This document shows positions 25,601 to 38,361 of a DNA stretch of 64,000 nucleotides, one piece after another (positions within the stretch are counted from its first letter, which is position 1; each line of letters starts with the position of its first letter). The notes under the pieces are model-generated. The model worked only from the letters and a program-made list of their open reading frames with translations, ran no database searches and was not told the DNA's origin. The DNA is from Tyto alba (taxonomy: Eukaryota > Chordata > Aves > Strigiformes > Tytonidae). The position numbers were made by a program, and so were the translations under genes. Where the stretch lies: NCBI RefSeq assembly GCF_018691265.1, contig NW_024881279.1, positions 6,043,243 to 6,107,242 of the forward strand. The letters run 5' to 3'.

Positions 25601-28600
25601 AAATCTATCAAGATCTCTAGACATTTAAAAAACTAGTGACCAGGCTCATGCTGAACACACAGAATAAAAGCAGCAGACAGATATAATTCATTAAGTTAGG
25701 GAATTCATGAAAACAGATAGAAGAATTGAAATAAACTAATGTAAAAATAGAAACATACAATAACTAGATAAAAGACAATAGAATACCTGTGGGTAGAGTG
25801 AAAAATAGCATGATAATGGAAAATAACCAATGTAAGGACTCTTGCTGTAATGTCAGCAAAAGAAATCAAACTTACAGATGGGAAAATTGAAGGGAAAATG
25901 CATGTCAGCAATTTAGTTTACCACAAACTGGACATCAGCCAACACATACAGATGCTGGCAAATGTCATTTGGGATCAGTCTAGCAGGTGAGCAAGCATCA
26001 ATGCCACAAGCAAAATATAGTAATAGGACGTAAGGCTCTGTGTAGAACTGGTGATACAGTAGAGTATAGATGTAGAAAGACGGTAGATTCCATGTTTTCT
26101 TACAGAGAGTTTAAGCATACAGTGGCGAGGCACATGAGGAGGCCAAATGAGAGTTTAATTGTTAAGACCTGATTAGAAAAAGCTGCAAGGAACAAAGAAA
26201 TCTCTCCGCATGCAATTACCGAATGCATAAGAATTCCATCGATGGCCTCAGTTGCTATGCAGTGACAGCACTTCTTGTCAAGATATACGTCTAGGGGGAT
26301 ACCTCTGCCTTCAGCCTCACTGAAGGTCAGAGTCTCCCACGAACTACAACCTAGAAATCCTGTCAAGATCAAAATATTTTCACTGGACAACTCAGTTCCT
26401 TCGAAGCCAGCTACAAGTTACGTGAGAAAATAAATCCTTTTTCATATAACCTGTCAACCAGTGGGTACAATTTTCAAAAAAGCATTAATACATTCAGTGA
26501 CTACAAAGAGAAACCAAAATAACCTACTGAAGCAGGCACTCTAGTGAGATTTGATTAGTAGGACACAAAAGGAATCCACAGCAAAGATACCAGACTCTCC
26601 AAACACCACCACCAAAGTGCCAACTGTAACACATTCTCTTATTATCAGAAGGAATATTTTCCCAGATTACTGCATTAAATTGCCTGCAGGTTAGACACAA
26701 CATTTTGTTTAATGTGAAGGCTTGAAAGTAGAACCCAAAAAATCCTAGTAGAAAAACACTTTAGTCTGAAATAAAAGTGACAAACTTAATCATATAAGGA
26801 ATTTTTTCATAATCACTACATTTTTACCTGTTTTATGACAGTGAGATTTTAAGGGAGTATAATAAAATGATGAATAAGTAACCCAGTTATGATACTCATG
26901 CTTAATATTGCCTTTTTTAGATAAAATGACAGAAGGTGTTTTGTGATAGACAGCTTCCCAGTAACATATTATATAATATGTTAATATCCATATGCAGCAG
27001 GTAATACGTAGGAATATGGAAAGTGCTAACTGCAGAAGTGTTTGTTGGACATAGAATAGAAAGAGGACAGAATTGGGTAGTTTTCTGTATGTGAGCACCA
27101 TCGAAATACCCAGCTTCAAAGAATTTTAACAGCTTTGACAGGTCCTTGGACTTATTTGTTATTGACATTAGAGAGTCTACGAGTAAAAATTAACGTATAA
27201 AATATTTGTGGTTAACTAGCTTATCTCTTGTCCCACTTGGAGGAAAAAGGAAAATGAAACCTTTCTCCTTGCCCTACTGCATATCTGCATAAACTAGTTT
27301 TTCCCTAAATACATTGTGAAGGGGGGGAAATGAAACATGAGAATTGTGTCGCTATAGGTAATAATACATTTAGTTTGATGATGCTACAGATGCAAGTTCT
27401 AAAATGAAAAATATGTATCAAATCAATTTTCCCATGGAAATTTTGCAAGCAAATTACAGGGAGGAACAGATGAAAGTCAAACATTTCAGTAATGAGAAAT
27501 CAGAAATCATAATATGTAAGCACTAAATCAAGGGTATAACATTTAGGTTTGCATTCTGCAATTAGTGTTTTTGTATTTTTAGTCCTTTTAGAATATTTTT
27601 TTTCTATCCTAATGTACCTGCAGGATGCATTTCTGTAATACAGTGGCTTTTAGCTAGGTAGTCCACAAACTCCCTCAGGACTTCATGAGGTACTTTAAAG
27701 GGACCTGTAAAAGGGAACCACAGATAGTAAGCCTGCTGCTAAAAGAGTTAAATTTACTTTCCTCCCAAACTGACCTTTCTTACCAGTCTGAAAAATCAAA
27801 GACAGTTGAAAGTTAGTGGTATTACAGTTTTGCTGTTCTCCAGTAGCAAAGACAGACTGAAAAATACACCAGCTAATGGAAATTCAAGTTCTGGTTATAT
27901 TTTGTAACTTCCATGATTATGCTGATCTCTCAGAATATTTATTTTTGCATCTTCTTTAACTGACTTTAAGTTCTTTCAAGGCATTTTATATAAAGTAATA
28001 TACGTTTAGTCAGGTTCAATCAAACCCAGCATTTTGTAATCTTTTTCACCAGGTAGGGATAAAGAGTCTCTTGATACTTGGCTGAAGAAATTTTTATGAA
28101 AATAGTTCTATATCCCCTGCCTGTGGTAATGTTCTTCATTTGCTACTTCCATTAAGTAAATTTAGAATGCCTCTATCGATTTGAGTAAATCCAAAAGAGA
28201 AGACATTTTCTTACGTTTCAAAATACTCTATCTCAGCTTACACTGCTTAGGTTTTTTTCCTAGAACCTTTGAGATTTTCAGTACCATTGGCTTAAAAAAA
28301 TTAAGCATACAGCAAATCTAGATTTTTTAAAAAAGAATTTAGTATTACTAAAGCATGTTTTCTTTTTTAATGTACTCTCATAATAATGACTTTTCTGTCA
28401 TACTTTTCTAGGGTTAAGATGTCAATAGAACAATTTTTGGGGCCATGTCTATCAGTGATAAAATCCATTGACCTGGCAACACATACAAAGAGGTTTTGAA
28501 ATACTGAGCATTTAACTAGGTTCTTTCAACCTTTTCTTTTTTTTCTTCCCTTCCAGACCTAGAAACCATAAATACTGAGGTCAGTGGCTCAATGGTTGGT

Positions 28601-29162
28601 TGGTGTGAATGTTATATAAATCATTGTGAAATACATAACTAGTTTCTGACAGACTGCATTCTTGAGTTTTGCTGACATGATAAAAATATCTTTGCTAAAT
28701 CTTGGAAGTTAGTTTTAATCTCAGCGTTTGGCCTTTGATTCTGTTGTGGCACCACTTTGCTCTGTGTTTGGCTAACCACAGTAGATTTGCTGGGAGCAGA
28801 AGAGAGAAAACGTTGGGAGTCTTTATGACCTTTCACTACCTTCTCCCCCTATCAACAATGATGATAGCTAGTTAACCCACATATTCAGTTCAGTCTGTGC
28901 TCCTCCTCTGGTCTTTTTTGACCATCTTTGCAGAAAGACTGAGAAACAAGTATGTGATCACCAGAATATCCTTACACTTGACTAAATGTACGTCCCATAC
29001 AGAAAGCAGACATCAGTGTGCTGCAAAAGAGCAATTTTTGTCTAGCAGAAAGGTTTGTTCTAAAAAGCTTTGGAAAAAATCTCAGTGGATTATTTTTCCT
29101 ATACAGCAATATACTCTTAGGGTCTAGCTAATTCCACAATTACTTTACACTTCTTTCTCCTG

Positions 29163-29193
<31 letters not shown>

Positions 29194-29366
29194 TAGTGTA
29201 ATATAGCTATGGTAAGACAAGCTGATTTCATTCTTGTGCTGTTTAAGTGATTGGAAGTGTCAGATTTTTCTGACTTTAATCCTTTTTGATTAATTTCCCT
29301 ATTTTATCCTTAAAGTAATATCTTTCTCTCCTATAAAACTGTTCCACAATAACCTAGAATATTTAG
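22690..29366. other. Non-coding stretch including an A-rich section
   Basis: I see no supported gene. A 109-codon minus-strand frame at 22960-23289 abuts the LTR but gives nothing recognisable. From about 25010 to 26790 the plus strand becomes A-rich: of the 60 bases from 25741, 30 are A and 12 are T. That could be a decayed retroelement, but no motif confirms it. A poly(A) tract lies at 29163. Confidence 0.5.
29163..29189. repeat. Poly(A) tract, 27 bases
   Basis: An uninterrupted run of 27 A follows a T-rich sequence. No AATAAA or gene remnant is seen within the preceding 30 bases, so it is called a homopolymer rather than a retrocopy tail. Confidence 0.93.
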
Positions 29367-29485
29367 GGGCACTCTTCTGCTCTCAGTTATAAAACTGTAA
29401 ATCCACAGTAATGCTACAGAGTTTCAAGGCTTTGCTTTCAATTTACACTGGAATAACTGAGAACAAGAAGGAGTTCTGGCTCTTA
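29367..29485. repeat. Old palindromic interspersed repeat
   Basis: Two 21-base arms, 29382-29402 and 29441-29461, are inverse complements at about 17 of 21 positions. The outer nine pairs (CTCAGTTAT with ATAACTGAG) and the inner six (GTAAAT with ATTTAC) are perfect. Flanks contain CTTCTGCTCTCAG on one side and AGTTCTGGCTCT on the other. From memory this agrees with an old palindromic, MITE-like repeat spread in archosaurs and turtles, whose consensus carries a plain-terms motif of 'gtgtaaatc' in both arms. I cannot name the family with certainty. Confidence 0.65.
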
Positions 29486-32224
29486 CAATAAAAGTAAAGG
29501 AAAAATAAAAAAGCTGTCCTTGAAATTTCATATAATAGTAAAACTACAATCCCAGGGTAGCAGCAAATTATGCTGCCAGCTCTGCAGGTTTAGCCACAGA
29601 AAGGAGTATGTGACTAGATCCTCACAGTGTAAAGGTCTTGCTTAAAAGAAAGTTCTCTCCAGATTGTAAGCATCTTATTGAAGGAATTAATATTTTTCCT
29701 TTTTCTCTCAGGCTGATTTCTTGTGAACTCAAAATTTCTTTATTTAGTACATTTATTGCTGTACCAAAGTGATTGCATGATACACCACTTGTGCATATTG
29801 AGCAAATGCAATGATTCTATAATATATGGGTTTTATTTTGTTTTAATTCTGAAACTTTGAAAGGTAACATTTATGTTAAAATGATTATCTGGATCCTAGG
29901 GAACAGTTTTCTCCCAAGATTTTGGTATACATAACAGAAGATTTTGATGTTTGACTTGAGCAAGTATAAACCCTCTGGTGCAATAATTAATGTTAGTTTT
30001 TTTCACATGTACCCCCCTTTGAAAACGTAAGTTGCAAACCAAAGAATGTGAACATGCTGTTTCCAGTTGATGAATATTCCCATTAGAAAAATTTCGTTAT
30101 TTGCTTAAGGCTTTTAGACGTCTCTGAACTTATGTTGAAATGGATATAGATACCATATTGCCTTTTAAGTTAGGCAGGTTGAGTGATGGTTATGTCAAGA
30201 AACATTAAGTTTCTTTGCTTTAAATTTTTAAGTTCAGTTGTCTGGATCCACAAATAACCTCATTTTCCAGGGCTGTGAGACCAGTTCATCATCTTTATGG
30301 ATCTTAAATTTAGCCAAAACAATTAAAGCAAGATCCACAAGGAAGCTCATTTGCTGCCAAGTAACAGTAGCCTTTAATTCCTTTCTAGAATCTGACAGCA
30401 ATACTCCTAGGAGAACAGAATTGAAAAGCAACATGTGACAGCCTCCCATTTCACCTCTCACTTCCAGCATTATCTGCAGAATATTTAACTACCTTTATTT
30501 GAATTTTTAAATCTATCATTAGTCTATATCTTTAGGCATCTTCAGATACTTCTCTCCAGTGTTCTTCCCCCAATCTCTCACTTTGATTCAGTAATTTAGG
30601 AGCAATGTAGCAATAAAATGATTCCCTGGAACCATATGAAATGGGCTCTTTTTTTCATGTATGTGATGAAATTGGAGTTTTCCATTGAATCTCACTGTTG
30701 CCATAAAAGCTTTAACAAAAACATTACTGTTAATATAAAATATTTTCAGATATTTTATGTATTAAAATGAAAAAAGCATTTTTGTCATTTACTTTTCAAA
30801 CTGTTTAAAAAGTATTTCTGCTATTCAATTGTATTGAAAACAATTCAAATTCAAAGCAATGTTTGGGAGAGCAACCAGGAAAAATCCTAGAGTTAAGAAA
30901 ACCCCTCTTTTTGAAAGAGTATGACACAGAATAGGGTCTTTTTTTTCTCTTGGTCTCAATTACTTCTTAAACAGAAAGCTTAGCCTGACATCAGTAGCAG
31001 TTTTTCCTGAAAATGGATTGCATTATCAGGTCCCAGATCTTTTATTTCACCTGGTGATCCATCAAGGCTTTCAGCAAAATGTTCTAGCTAGAGCCCAAAT
31101 AGTAATCTGTCTGGTGAATTTTAAATGTACGTAGACGTGTGTGAAGTTTATCAAACATTGCTAAGACAACTAGAAAGAAAACTGATAGCAACAGTCAGCT
31201 TCTCTTTAAACTTAGGTAATAAGCAGAATGGAATGAATTTTCATTAGAGATAATGCAGTTATTAAGAATAAGTCGGCTAGAAAAACTAGCTATAATCAGT
31301 TCTTGGAATAACACCAACCAGGTCTGGCAGAGCTGACTTTCACCCTACTGCAGAAAGCAATCAGCATTCAATTAGCCAAGTGTTTTGATTAGCTGAATAA
31401 GAGACATCTAGATACTGAATATGTATGCAATTCCTAAATCAACATCCTCAGATCAGTAGATGAATTTTTTCATGAAATCACTTGTCCAGCAAGTTTGAGT
31501 GGTTTACAATTAATGATTATTCACACATACATGCATTTATAAATGAAATCTCAAGTTCTGTTTGTTGGTCTTTAAGTAGGAGGTGACTGGTGGTGACCAG
31601 CCAGTCAGTCTGTGATAACAATGTGTGATTTATTATTTTTCATTTTTTCACTTTCTTGTCTCCAACATGTTCTAATGCAATCAATTTAATCTGTGAGGTT
31701 TTTGCAATCTCTTTTTTTAGTTGAGCTGTATCTAAATGGGAACTCAGATTTAGGAAAGTTATCAAATACAGTGTTTCCATAGATACTTCTGTTTTTATTT
31801 AAAATCAAAAGAGTTCTGGATATGTGGAATGCAGAAATTTCTGTCATAGTTTATGCCTTCTAGGTGATTTGTGTAGTTTATCAACAGCTCGGGATAGGGA
31901 AGACTATTTATTCAGCTCTGCATTCTGGGCTACAAACACCGAGATACTTGGGTCTAACCTCATTCAGTCCCGATGTGCAGGAGGTGGCAGGGGGGTGGGC
32001 TGCACAGCAAGTGATGAAGTGGGGGTATTGCTTGTTCATTTCCCTTCTCATCTTCCCAGCTCCTCTCTTACCCAAAATGTTTGCACTCACAACAAAAGTA
32101 GCTAACTTTTCTGAAATCTCCTGGCATCAGGAAACATGTTGCAATCCAGTCTAAGCTCTAAGAAGCCTAAGTGTGCCAGCCTTTTGATAAAGTTGACCTT
32201 GAGGATTATTTGTCTAGTGTTGAA
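29486..32224. other. Non-coding AT-rich stretch
   Basis: No gene, RNA or clear transposon is seen. Mutually antisense frames at 30234-30470 give no familiar protein. Confidence 0.55.
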
Positions 32225-32345
32225 TGGAAGAGCTGTCTCGTACTTGCCACAGCATTTCTTTGTAGTGCTCTGTCTTTATCTATAAAATGGGATTAATTAT
32301 ATCTTCCATATAGCAGAGTTAGAAGGGGTTTAATGTGTTCTACTG
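32225..32345 (+). repeat. MIR-like SINE fragment
   Basis: The segment around ATCTATAAAATGGGATTAAT (32279-32298), followed by ATATAGCAGAGTTAGAAGGGG and TTTAATGTG, follows the 3' half of the MIR SINE as I know it: the 'ctgtaaaatggg' block, then a weak 'catagggttg' block, then 'gattaaatg'. Preceding bases ACTTGCCACAG are a weaker match. MIR-class SINEs are very old and occur as decayed copies in birds. Ends are approximate. Confidence 0.5.
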
Positions 32346-33424
32346 CACTTCAAAAACTTAAACTACTCCCTAAGTGTAAGCTCTGTTACTATGTCATGAT
32401 AAGCCCTTACTTCTGCTTCCGTCATACAGAGTCTAAATGTATCTCCATGAATTAAACCTACTCCTCCTGCTTTCAGTCATCTAATCTAGCTGTGGCTTTA
32501 TACTACCACAATCAATCATTGACGTTTGAGGGGATAACAATATATAATATTACATAGCTATCAACATCAAATTTTAACACAGATTAATTCCAAATGATAA
32601 AACCTGAAATTGGCAGCAAGTTTTGGATAAGATCCTGATACAGCTGTCTGGGACTTTTTTCAATAAAGCTAAGCATATTAACAAGGGAAATACTAAAATC
32701 CCCATAAAGGGAAATCGAAATACTATAACATTACATTTTTTATAAACAAATATTACAGCAAGAGTACTGGAAGTTAATTCAGAAACAGCAGGGAACATCA
32801 TTAATGTTATACAATGCAGATAAGTATGTCTGACTTCACAGCAAACATCTTTTCTTTTGGGTGCATTTATGAGAATGTTAGTGCTGTTTCAATTTTTAGT
32901 GGCAAATATTCATTATCATTATTAGCTTCTATGAAAATGTTAGTATTCCATTAGTTCCTATTTTGTTGTCTTGTTCATTAAATTTTGAACACCTTATAAC
33001 ACACTTGTCAAGCAGAACTGTCCTTTGTACACCTAAGTGACAAGCTGACGAAAGAGTTACATGATGATTTAAGTCCTGATCGCATTGCAAGAAAACCCCA
33101 GAGGAGAGGAAAAAAGCAATCCCATGTTAGCAATTGTAATAGATACAAGTCCAGTGAGATTCCAAAGATTTTGAGATTTGCCAAAGAAGCCAATTTGACA
33201 AGAGTCTCATTTGACAGTGAGTTTTGTCAAGTAGGGAATAGATTTTTCATTGAAAAAGTGACAGAAACAAATTGACAGTTGTGTTTTGAAGTTGTTGGGT
33301 TTAGCCATCTTACTTATATGAGAAATTTAACAAAGTCGAAATACTTTGTTTCAATGGTTTTAAAATTAAGTGTTCCATTTGCTTATTTGAAACATTTTTT
33401 CCACTATGTACCAACTTTATTATG

Positions 33425-33461
33425 TAATAATAATAATAATAATGTGTTATATATATATATA
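33425..33461. repeat. TAA and TA microsatellites
   Basis: About six TAA units (33425-33443) are followed, after a short spacer, by seven TA units (33448-33461). Length polymorphism is likely. Confidence 0.9.
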
Positions 33462-36148
33462 AGCAATAGTTAAATTATGAACAAAAACAACCATAGAAAA
33501 CTGAAAGCACAGTACCACTTAGGGAGTAACAAAATATCTGATTCTGTTATATGTTTTAATTTATTCTGAAATAATTAAGTTAGTGATAGCTACTCACAGA
33601 ATTAGTGGATTAATTAGATGCTTTAGAAGAAGTCTATTATACTCTACATGACTCATTACAGTAGAAACTTTGATTAAAAAGCTCTTGGTTTACTGAATTA
33701 GTTAAGGATGAACAAGATCTTTTCAGTAAGATTCATTAAGATAATACCACCACATAGTCCTATACATCTTGGTATTCTTTGTAAAAAATATTTGTATTTC
33801 CAACTTGAGTCACGTATCTATGTCTCCTTTAATGTTTGATGAGTAAATGGTATTTGTCATCATTCTTCAAATTTTTTTCACTTGCTTTGAGGAGAGTTTT
33901 GATGAGTTGCACTAAAGTCTCTGTCCACAGACCCCTAAAGCACTGAAGGTCTTCTGCAACCTCATGAGAAAATCAGGGGACCAATCCCTTAACTGATGAA
34001 GAAGGCATAACAGTTTCCCTATTATTTGTTTTATTTTACTTTATAGTAGGTTCTATTATTTTCCGAATTGTTTTTTATTTTCAGGCTGAAAAAAACAGCA
34101 ATTTCGTGTAAGATGTAAAAGAGAAAGAGAATTTTTATATATTGTTTTATTGTATAGTATGCAGTGACTGCAATGTAAGATCTCACAGCAAGTTAATTCA
34201 TTGTATGTTTTACTAAAATGGTTTTCTGAAATTTATAGCAAGAAAAACAACCTGGGAATACATCGTGGTTTTTTGGGTTGGTTTGTTAATTTTTTTTTGC
34301 TGCTAGAGGGAATGTGAACTGCACTGCAGAAACAAGTAAATATAGTTGCCACAGGGAGACAGACATTTCTAAAATTCAGTAAGGAATTTAACTTTGGCAC
34401 ATGAGGGTAAGAGAAGCATGCAACAGGGCATTCAGAACAACAAAAATTAAAAGGGAAATCCTTGATAAGTAGAATTTTAATTTGCTATGGAAGTGCCCTG
34501 CATAATGAAAGCATACAGACAAGAGAAAAGATTAATTAAATTCAGTGGAAACGTTTTGTTGTTTTTGTTGAATTTTGTCAGTTTATCTTCTCTAACCTCT
34601 TGACTGGGAAGTTACAGTGTCTGAAAGTCCTGAATGACTACTAAAATGAATGAATTTGAAAGTATTCCCAAGGAAAAAAAAATGACTGTGGGATTTTTAC
34701 TTAAGTAAAAGAGTTCTTAGCAGATTTTGGTACAACTAGGTGAACAAACATTAAAAGTATCAACTTCACTTATCTTAATTTCAAATTCAGTATTTCAAAA
34801 TATAATGTTCAGATGATAACTGCTTATTCCAGAAGTCACATGGAATGAACTGAACCTTTTTTTCCCCACTGCACTCTGTTAGGTAACTGATTTGTGGCAT
34901 TTGTTTCAGTTACAAAATTTGTGAAGTTGTGCAGCTCAGATATTTATCTTTGAGTGCAGCCACTTAGTCAAGATCTACAAAGCAAGGAAGCTCAGAACAG
35001 AAAAAGCTAGAGACCTTCTGTTACTCAGCTTCAGAAAATCTTTGAATTACAGCTAATTCCTTCATCACAACTGGCATTCTGCTACCTCCTGTTTATCCTC
35101 TTACGATATTTTAAGTTATCTTGGCATCTAATGAAAAGAGGAGATTTGATTTAGAGAAGAATGAGTCACAGTGCCGAGTGTGAGCAGTATCACAATTTGC
35201 TCTCTCTCTCCAGAGATGGAAAACTAAACAAGTTTGGCCCATTGAGCAGAGCCCAGAGGGAGGAGAGCAGGTGCTGCAGGAGTTGGGAAACTGTCTGAGA
35301 TAAAGCAGACCCCCATGAGAGGGATGTGATGCAGCAGAATCCCTGAGGGCTTGAATTTTGTGATGTTGTTCTGTGGTCATGAAAAGAAAACATAAATATT
35401 TGTGCTTGTTCCAGAGGCATATTCAACTGATGTTGAGGTGCTCAGGCAAGTGAATATACATTTTAAAAATATGTGCATTTGGTGATGACCCTGTATAGTT
35501 TCAGTTTACATATTTATCCACCCATTCAGTGTTGTCCAGGCATGACTGGATATCAATATAACTTCTCAAGCGGCTCATACAAATCAATTTTCTGTTTTAA
35601 ATGTATTCCATGCTATTCTGTTGGGTACATAACATACTATTCATTTCTGCAAGGAAATTCTTTTGCTTCACTAGTCATTTGCAAAGCAGAATACCATCAC
35701 TAGAAGATGAATGGAGATGAATTCATACAGGATTTTAGCACAGCCTGTGGTCTCAGTGTTGACAGCACATTGGTACTGGTGATTTCAGAGATACCAATTC
35801 ATCCAGATCATAATTTATCTAACAATTAGTGTGAAAAAAATAACAATCAAAACAACTGAAATTAAAGCATACATCTGAGAGACAGATTTCAGTTGTGGAA
35901 TTCCAGTGTGTCAGTGATATAACGAAGTTATCTTCAGGGAATTAGGATGCTGATGGAGAGGAAAATATGTGATCATTTGTAAGGCAGCAGCCTTCTGAAG
36001 ACTTATGTAATGGTTTCTTTATTCCTGTAGAACAGATAGAACCCAGGTTTCAAGAGACAAAGTCCTGCACCTCAAATACAAGATCCCCCTTCCTTCCCTT
36101 ACCAGCTTTTCCACAACAGATTACTGCTGTTTTGAAGAAGGAAAAAAA

Positions 36149-36184
36149 CCAAACAAACAAAAACACAAAAACAAACAAACAAAC
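36149..36184. repeat. CAAA-rich low-complexity tract
   Basis: Repeated CAAA/ACAA units, with four perfect units at the right end. It is a simple sequence. Confidence 0.9.
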
Positions 36185-37950
36185 CTGTAGAAAAGAAATT
36201 GAAGAGATGTTATTTTTTTATTGAATAATCTTTCAGTTTATAAAGGGTTTTTAAGATACTCTCCATTGCAATTTTATCATGTTAATGCCACTTGAGTTAT
36301 ATTACTATTCTATGCTATGTGCATTGTCAATAAACAAATAAAAAAAAATGCCTAAATTTGGGACCTCAGTGAAGGACATTGCAATTTCACTTATTGTACC
36401 TTCTATTCAAGTGTCTTTCTTTTCTAGTTACCATTTGTATTTTCTTTCATTCTCTGCTAAATACAAATAGAATTTACAATTGCTGCTTTAACACTTGTGT
36501 TGGTAAAATACTTCAAGGGTCAGTTTTGTGTTATTTTCGCAAGTGTACTCTCCAGACCACACTCATCCCTGGTGTAAGTGTAGAGTTTTCAGTGGGCCTT
36601 CCCATGATGTTTTGAGTTCGGTGGAAGCTGTGAATGAATAAAAAAATGCAGGACCAGGCATATTTTAGGCTATATTTTAAAAAACCCTCTGCTCTGGATT
36701 AAATACCAGTATAATTGGTCATTGTTCCAGTTAGTACAGTTTACATATATTAAGTGTGTACAGAACCTCTTGGCAGGAATGAAAACTGTGTTTGAATTGG
36801 AAAAAGATCAGTCTGCTTTAAAGACTGTTTTGCTAATTCAGAATATACTGCAAATAGTTGTTATATATGTGGGTAATCTCTAGTGGCCAATTATTCCAGC
36901 CCCATGGCACTGTGTAAACATTTGTGAGGGGATGGGATTCCATAAGCCAAAACTCAATTACATCCTTTACCACATTGTTAGATACGGTAACTTCTCCCAA
37001 TAAAATCTTTCCTTAAGTCGTTTATCTTATTCTACCTCTCTTGGTCCCTTTTTCTTTCTCTTTGCCTCCCACCTCCTCTCTCTTTCTCCTTTTCATCTCA
37101 GTAGTACTTGTATGGAACTGAACACCATAATTTCCTAGGTAATGGTACATTATTGCTGTGTTTCAGCATCGACAGCAATAAGGGTTGGAAACAGCTTTAG
37201 GATCTTCCTCTTCACGTGTTCTGTTAATGAAATGGCTCCCACTGTACTTAGAGCCAGATTTTGCACGTGCAGGAAAAGGTGCCCCTTTCAGAAGCTGATG
37301 TGGATCCCTTGCAGGCAATGCAGTTCCAGGCAGACAGTTCTGATAGTCTCCTGCCCTTGCAGAACTACACCTCCTCGCTGCCATAGGGTTCTCTGCATGA
37401 GTGGAGGACAAGGGCAGGGGTGGCTCTCACTGGGTATAACGTGAGTGATTTGCTGTATCCTTTTTCTGTCCTGCTTGGGCAGCTGTCATCGCCTTGCTGG
37501 CACACAGATATGTTTTCTATATCCCCAGAAATCTCTGTAAAAAAGATTGATTTGTCATTTCACTCAAGGTTTGTAATACGCCACTCTTCAGACATCTGTT
37601 TTCACAACTACACTCAGAAATAGCTTCTACTAAGACATTTAATGAAATTCAACGAGCTTTTTTAAAAATGACAACAAACATGAGCCACAACCTTTGGTTA
37701 TCTGTGAAAAACATTGTAGCTAAATGAGTTTGATATGACAGTCATGCCAATAATAAAGTGCTATAGTAGATATGGAGACAGAAAAGCTTAGAGATGGTAT
37801 GTTGGGACAGGTCCTTGAGCCTTCTTCTGTAAGCATTCAAGAATATATGTGTCTTTCCCAGGCTTTTAGACATTGTCATTTGCAGGAGTGTGCAAATGTT
37901 AAAGGGCTGTAACTTCAGTAGTAGAAGCCAGGCCAATATTATAAGTTATA

Positions 37951-38256
37951 ATTGGAGAGAGACTTTTTACAAGGGCATGTAGTGATAGAACAAGAGGTAA
38001 TGGCTTTAAACTGAAATAAGGTAGATTTAGATTATATATAAGGAATAAATTCTTCCCTGTGAGGGTGGTGAGGCACTAGAACATCTTGTTCAGAGAAGCT
38101 GTGGCTGCCCTCTCCCCAGAAGGGTTCAAGGCCAGGTTGGTCGGGGCTTTGAGCAACCTGGGCTGGGGGAAGGTGTCCCTGCTCATGGCAGGGGAGTTGG
38201 GACTAGACGATCTTTAAAGACCTTTCCAAGCCAAACCAGTCTATGATTCTATGATA
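37951..38256 (+). mobile_element. CR1 LINE, 5'-truncated 3' fragment
   Basis: About 305 bases follow the avian CR1 3' region throughout. Diagnostic blocks are TTTTTACAAGGGCATGTAG, GTAATGGCTTTAAACTGAA, GAGGGTGGTGAGGCACTAGA, TTCAAGGCCAGGTTGG, TTTGAGCAACCTGG, AAGGTGTCCCTGCTCATGG, and the terminal CTATGATTCTATGAT. CR1 is the dominant non-LTR retrotransposon of birds and is nearly always 5'-truncated, ending in short octamer repeats instead of poly(A), as here. No reverse transcriptase is retained, so the copy cannot move by itself. A few changes from the consensus I remember suggest moderate age. The plus strand is the sense strand, since the octamer tail is at the right. Confidence 0.95.
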
Positions 38257-38274
38257 ATAACTAATATGTTCTTA

Positions 38275-38361
38275 TAGGGTCTGATTCTGCAAAGTACTGT
38301 GTATCTCCTCAGGGTTACAAAGTGCCCTTAACTCCCACTGATGCTGATAAGAGTTGAGACT
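38275..38361. repeat. Old interspersed repeat fragment next to CR1
   Basis: The block AGGGTCTGATTCTGCAAAGT, followed by AACTCCCACTGATG and AGAGTTGAG, has the shape of an old archosaur repeat, in which an AACTCCCACTGA motif faces its partial inverse GGGAGTT. It starts 19 bases after the CR1 tail, so CR1 may have landed at or near it. The family name is unknown to me. Confidence 0.45.

Larger units (their letters stand above)
32346..37950. other. Non-coding stretch with simple repeats
   Basis: No supported gene. It holds TAA and TA microsatellites (33425-33461), a CAAA-rich tract (36149-36184), a long pyrimidine strip (about 37030-37100) and a comparatively GC-rich section (about 37180-37440). 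The last includes AGCCAGATTTTGCAC and five CpG and may be another old interspersed repeat. The 100-codon frame in it is Cys-rich and not recognisable. Confidence 0.5.
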
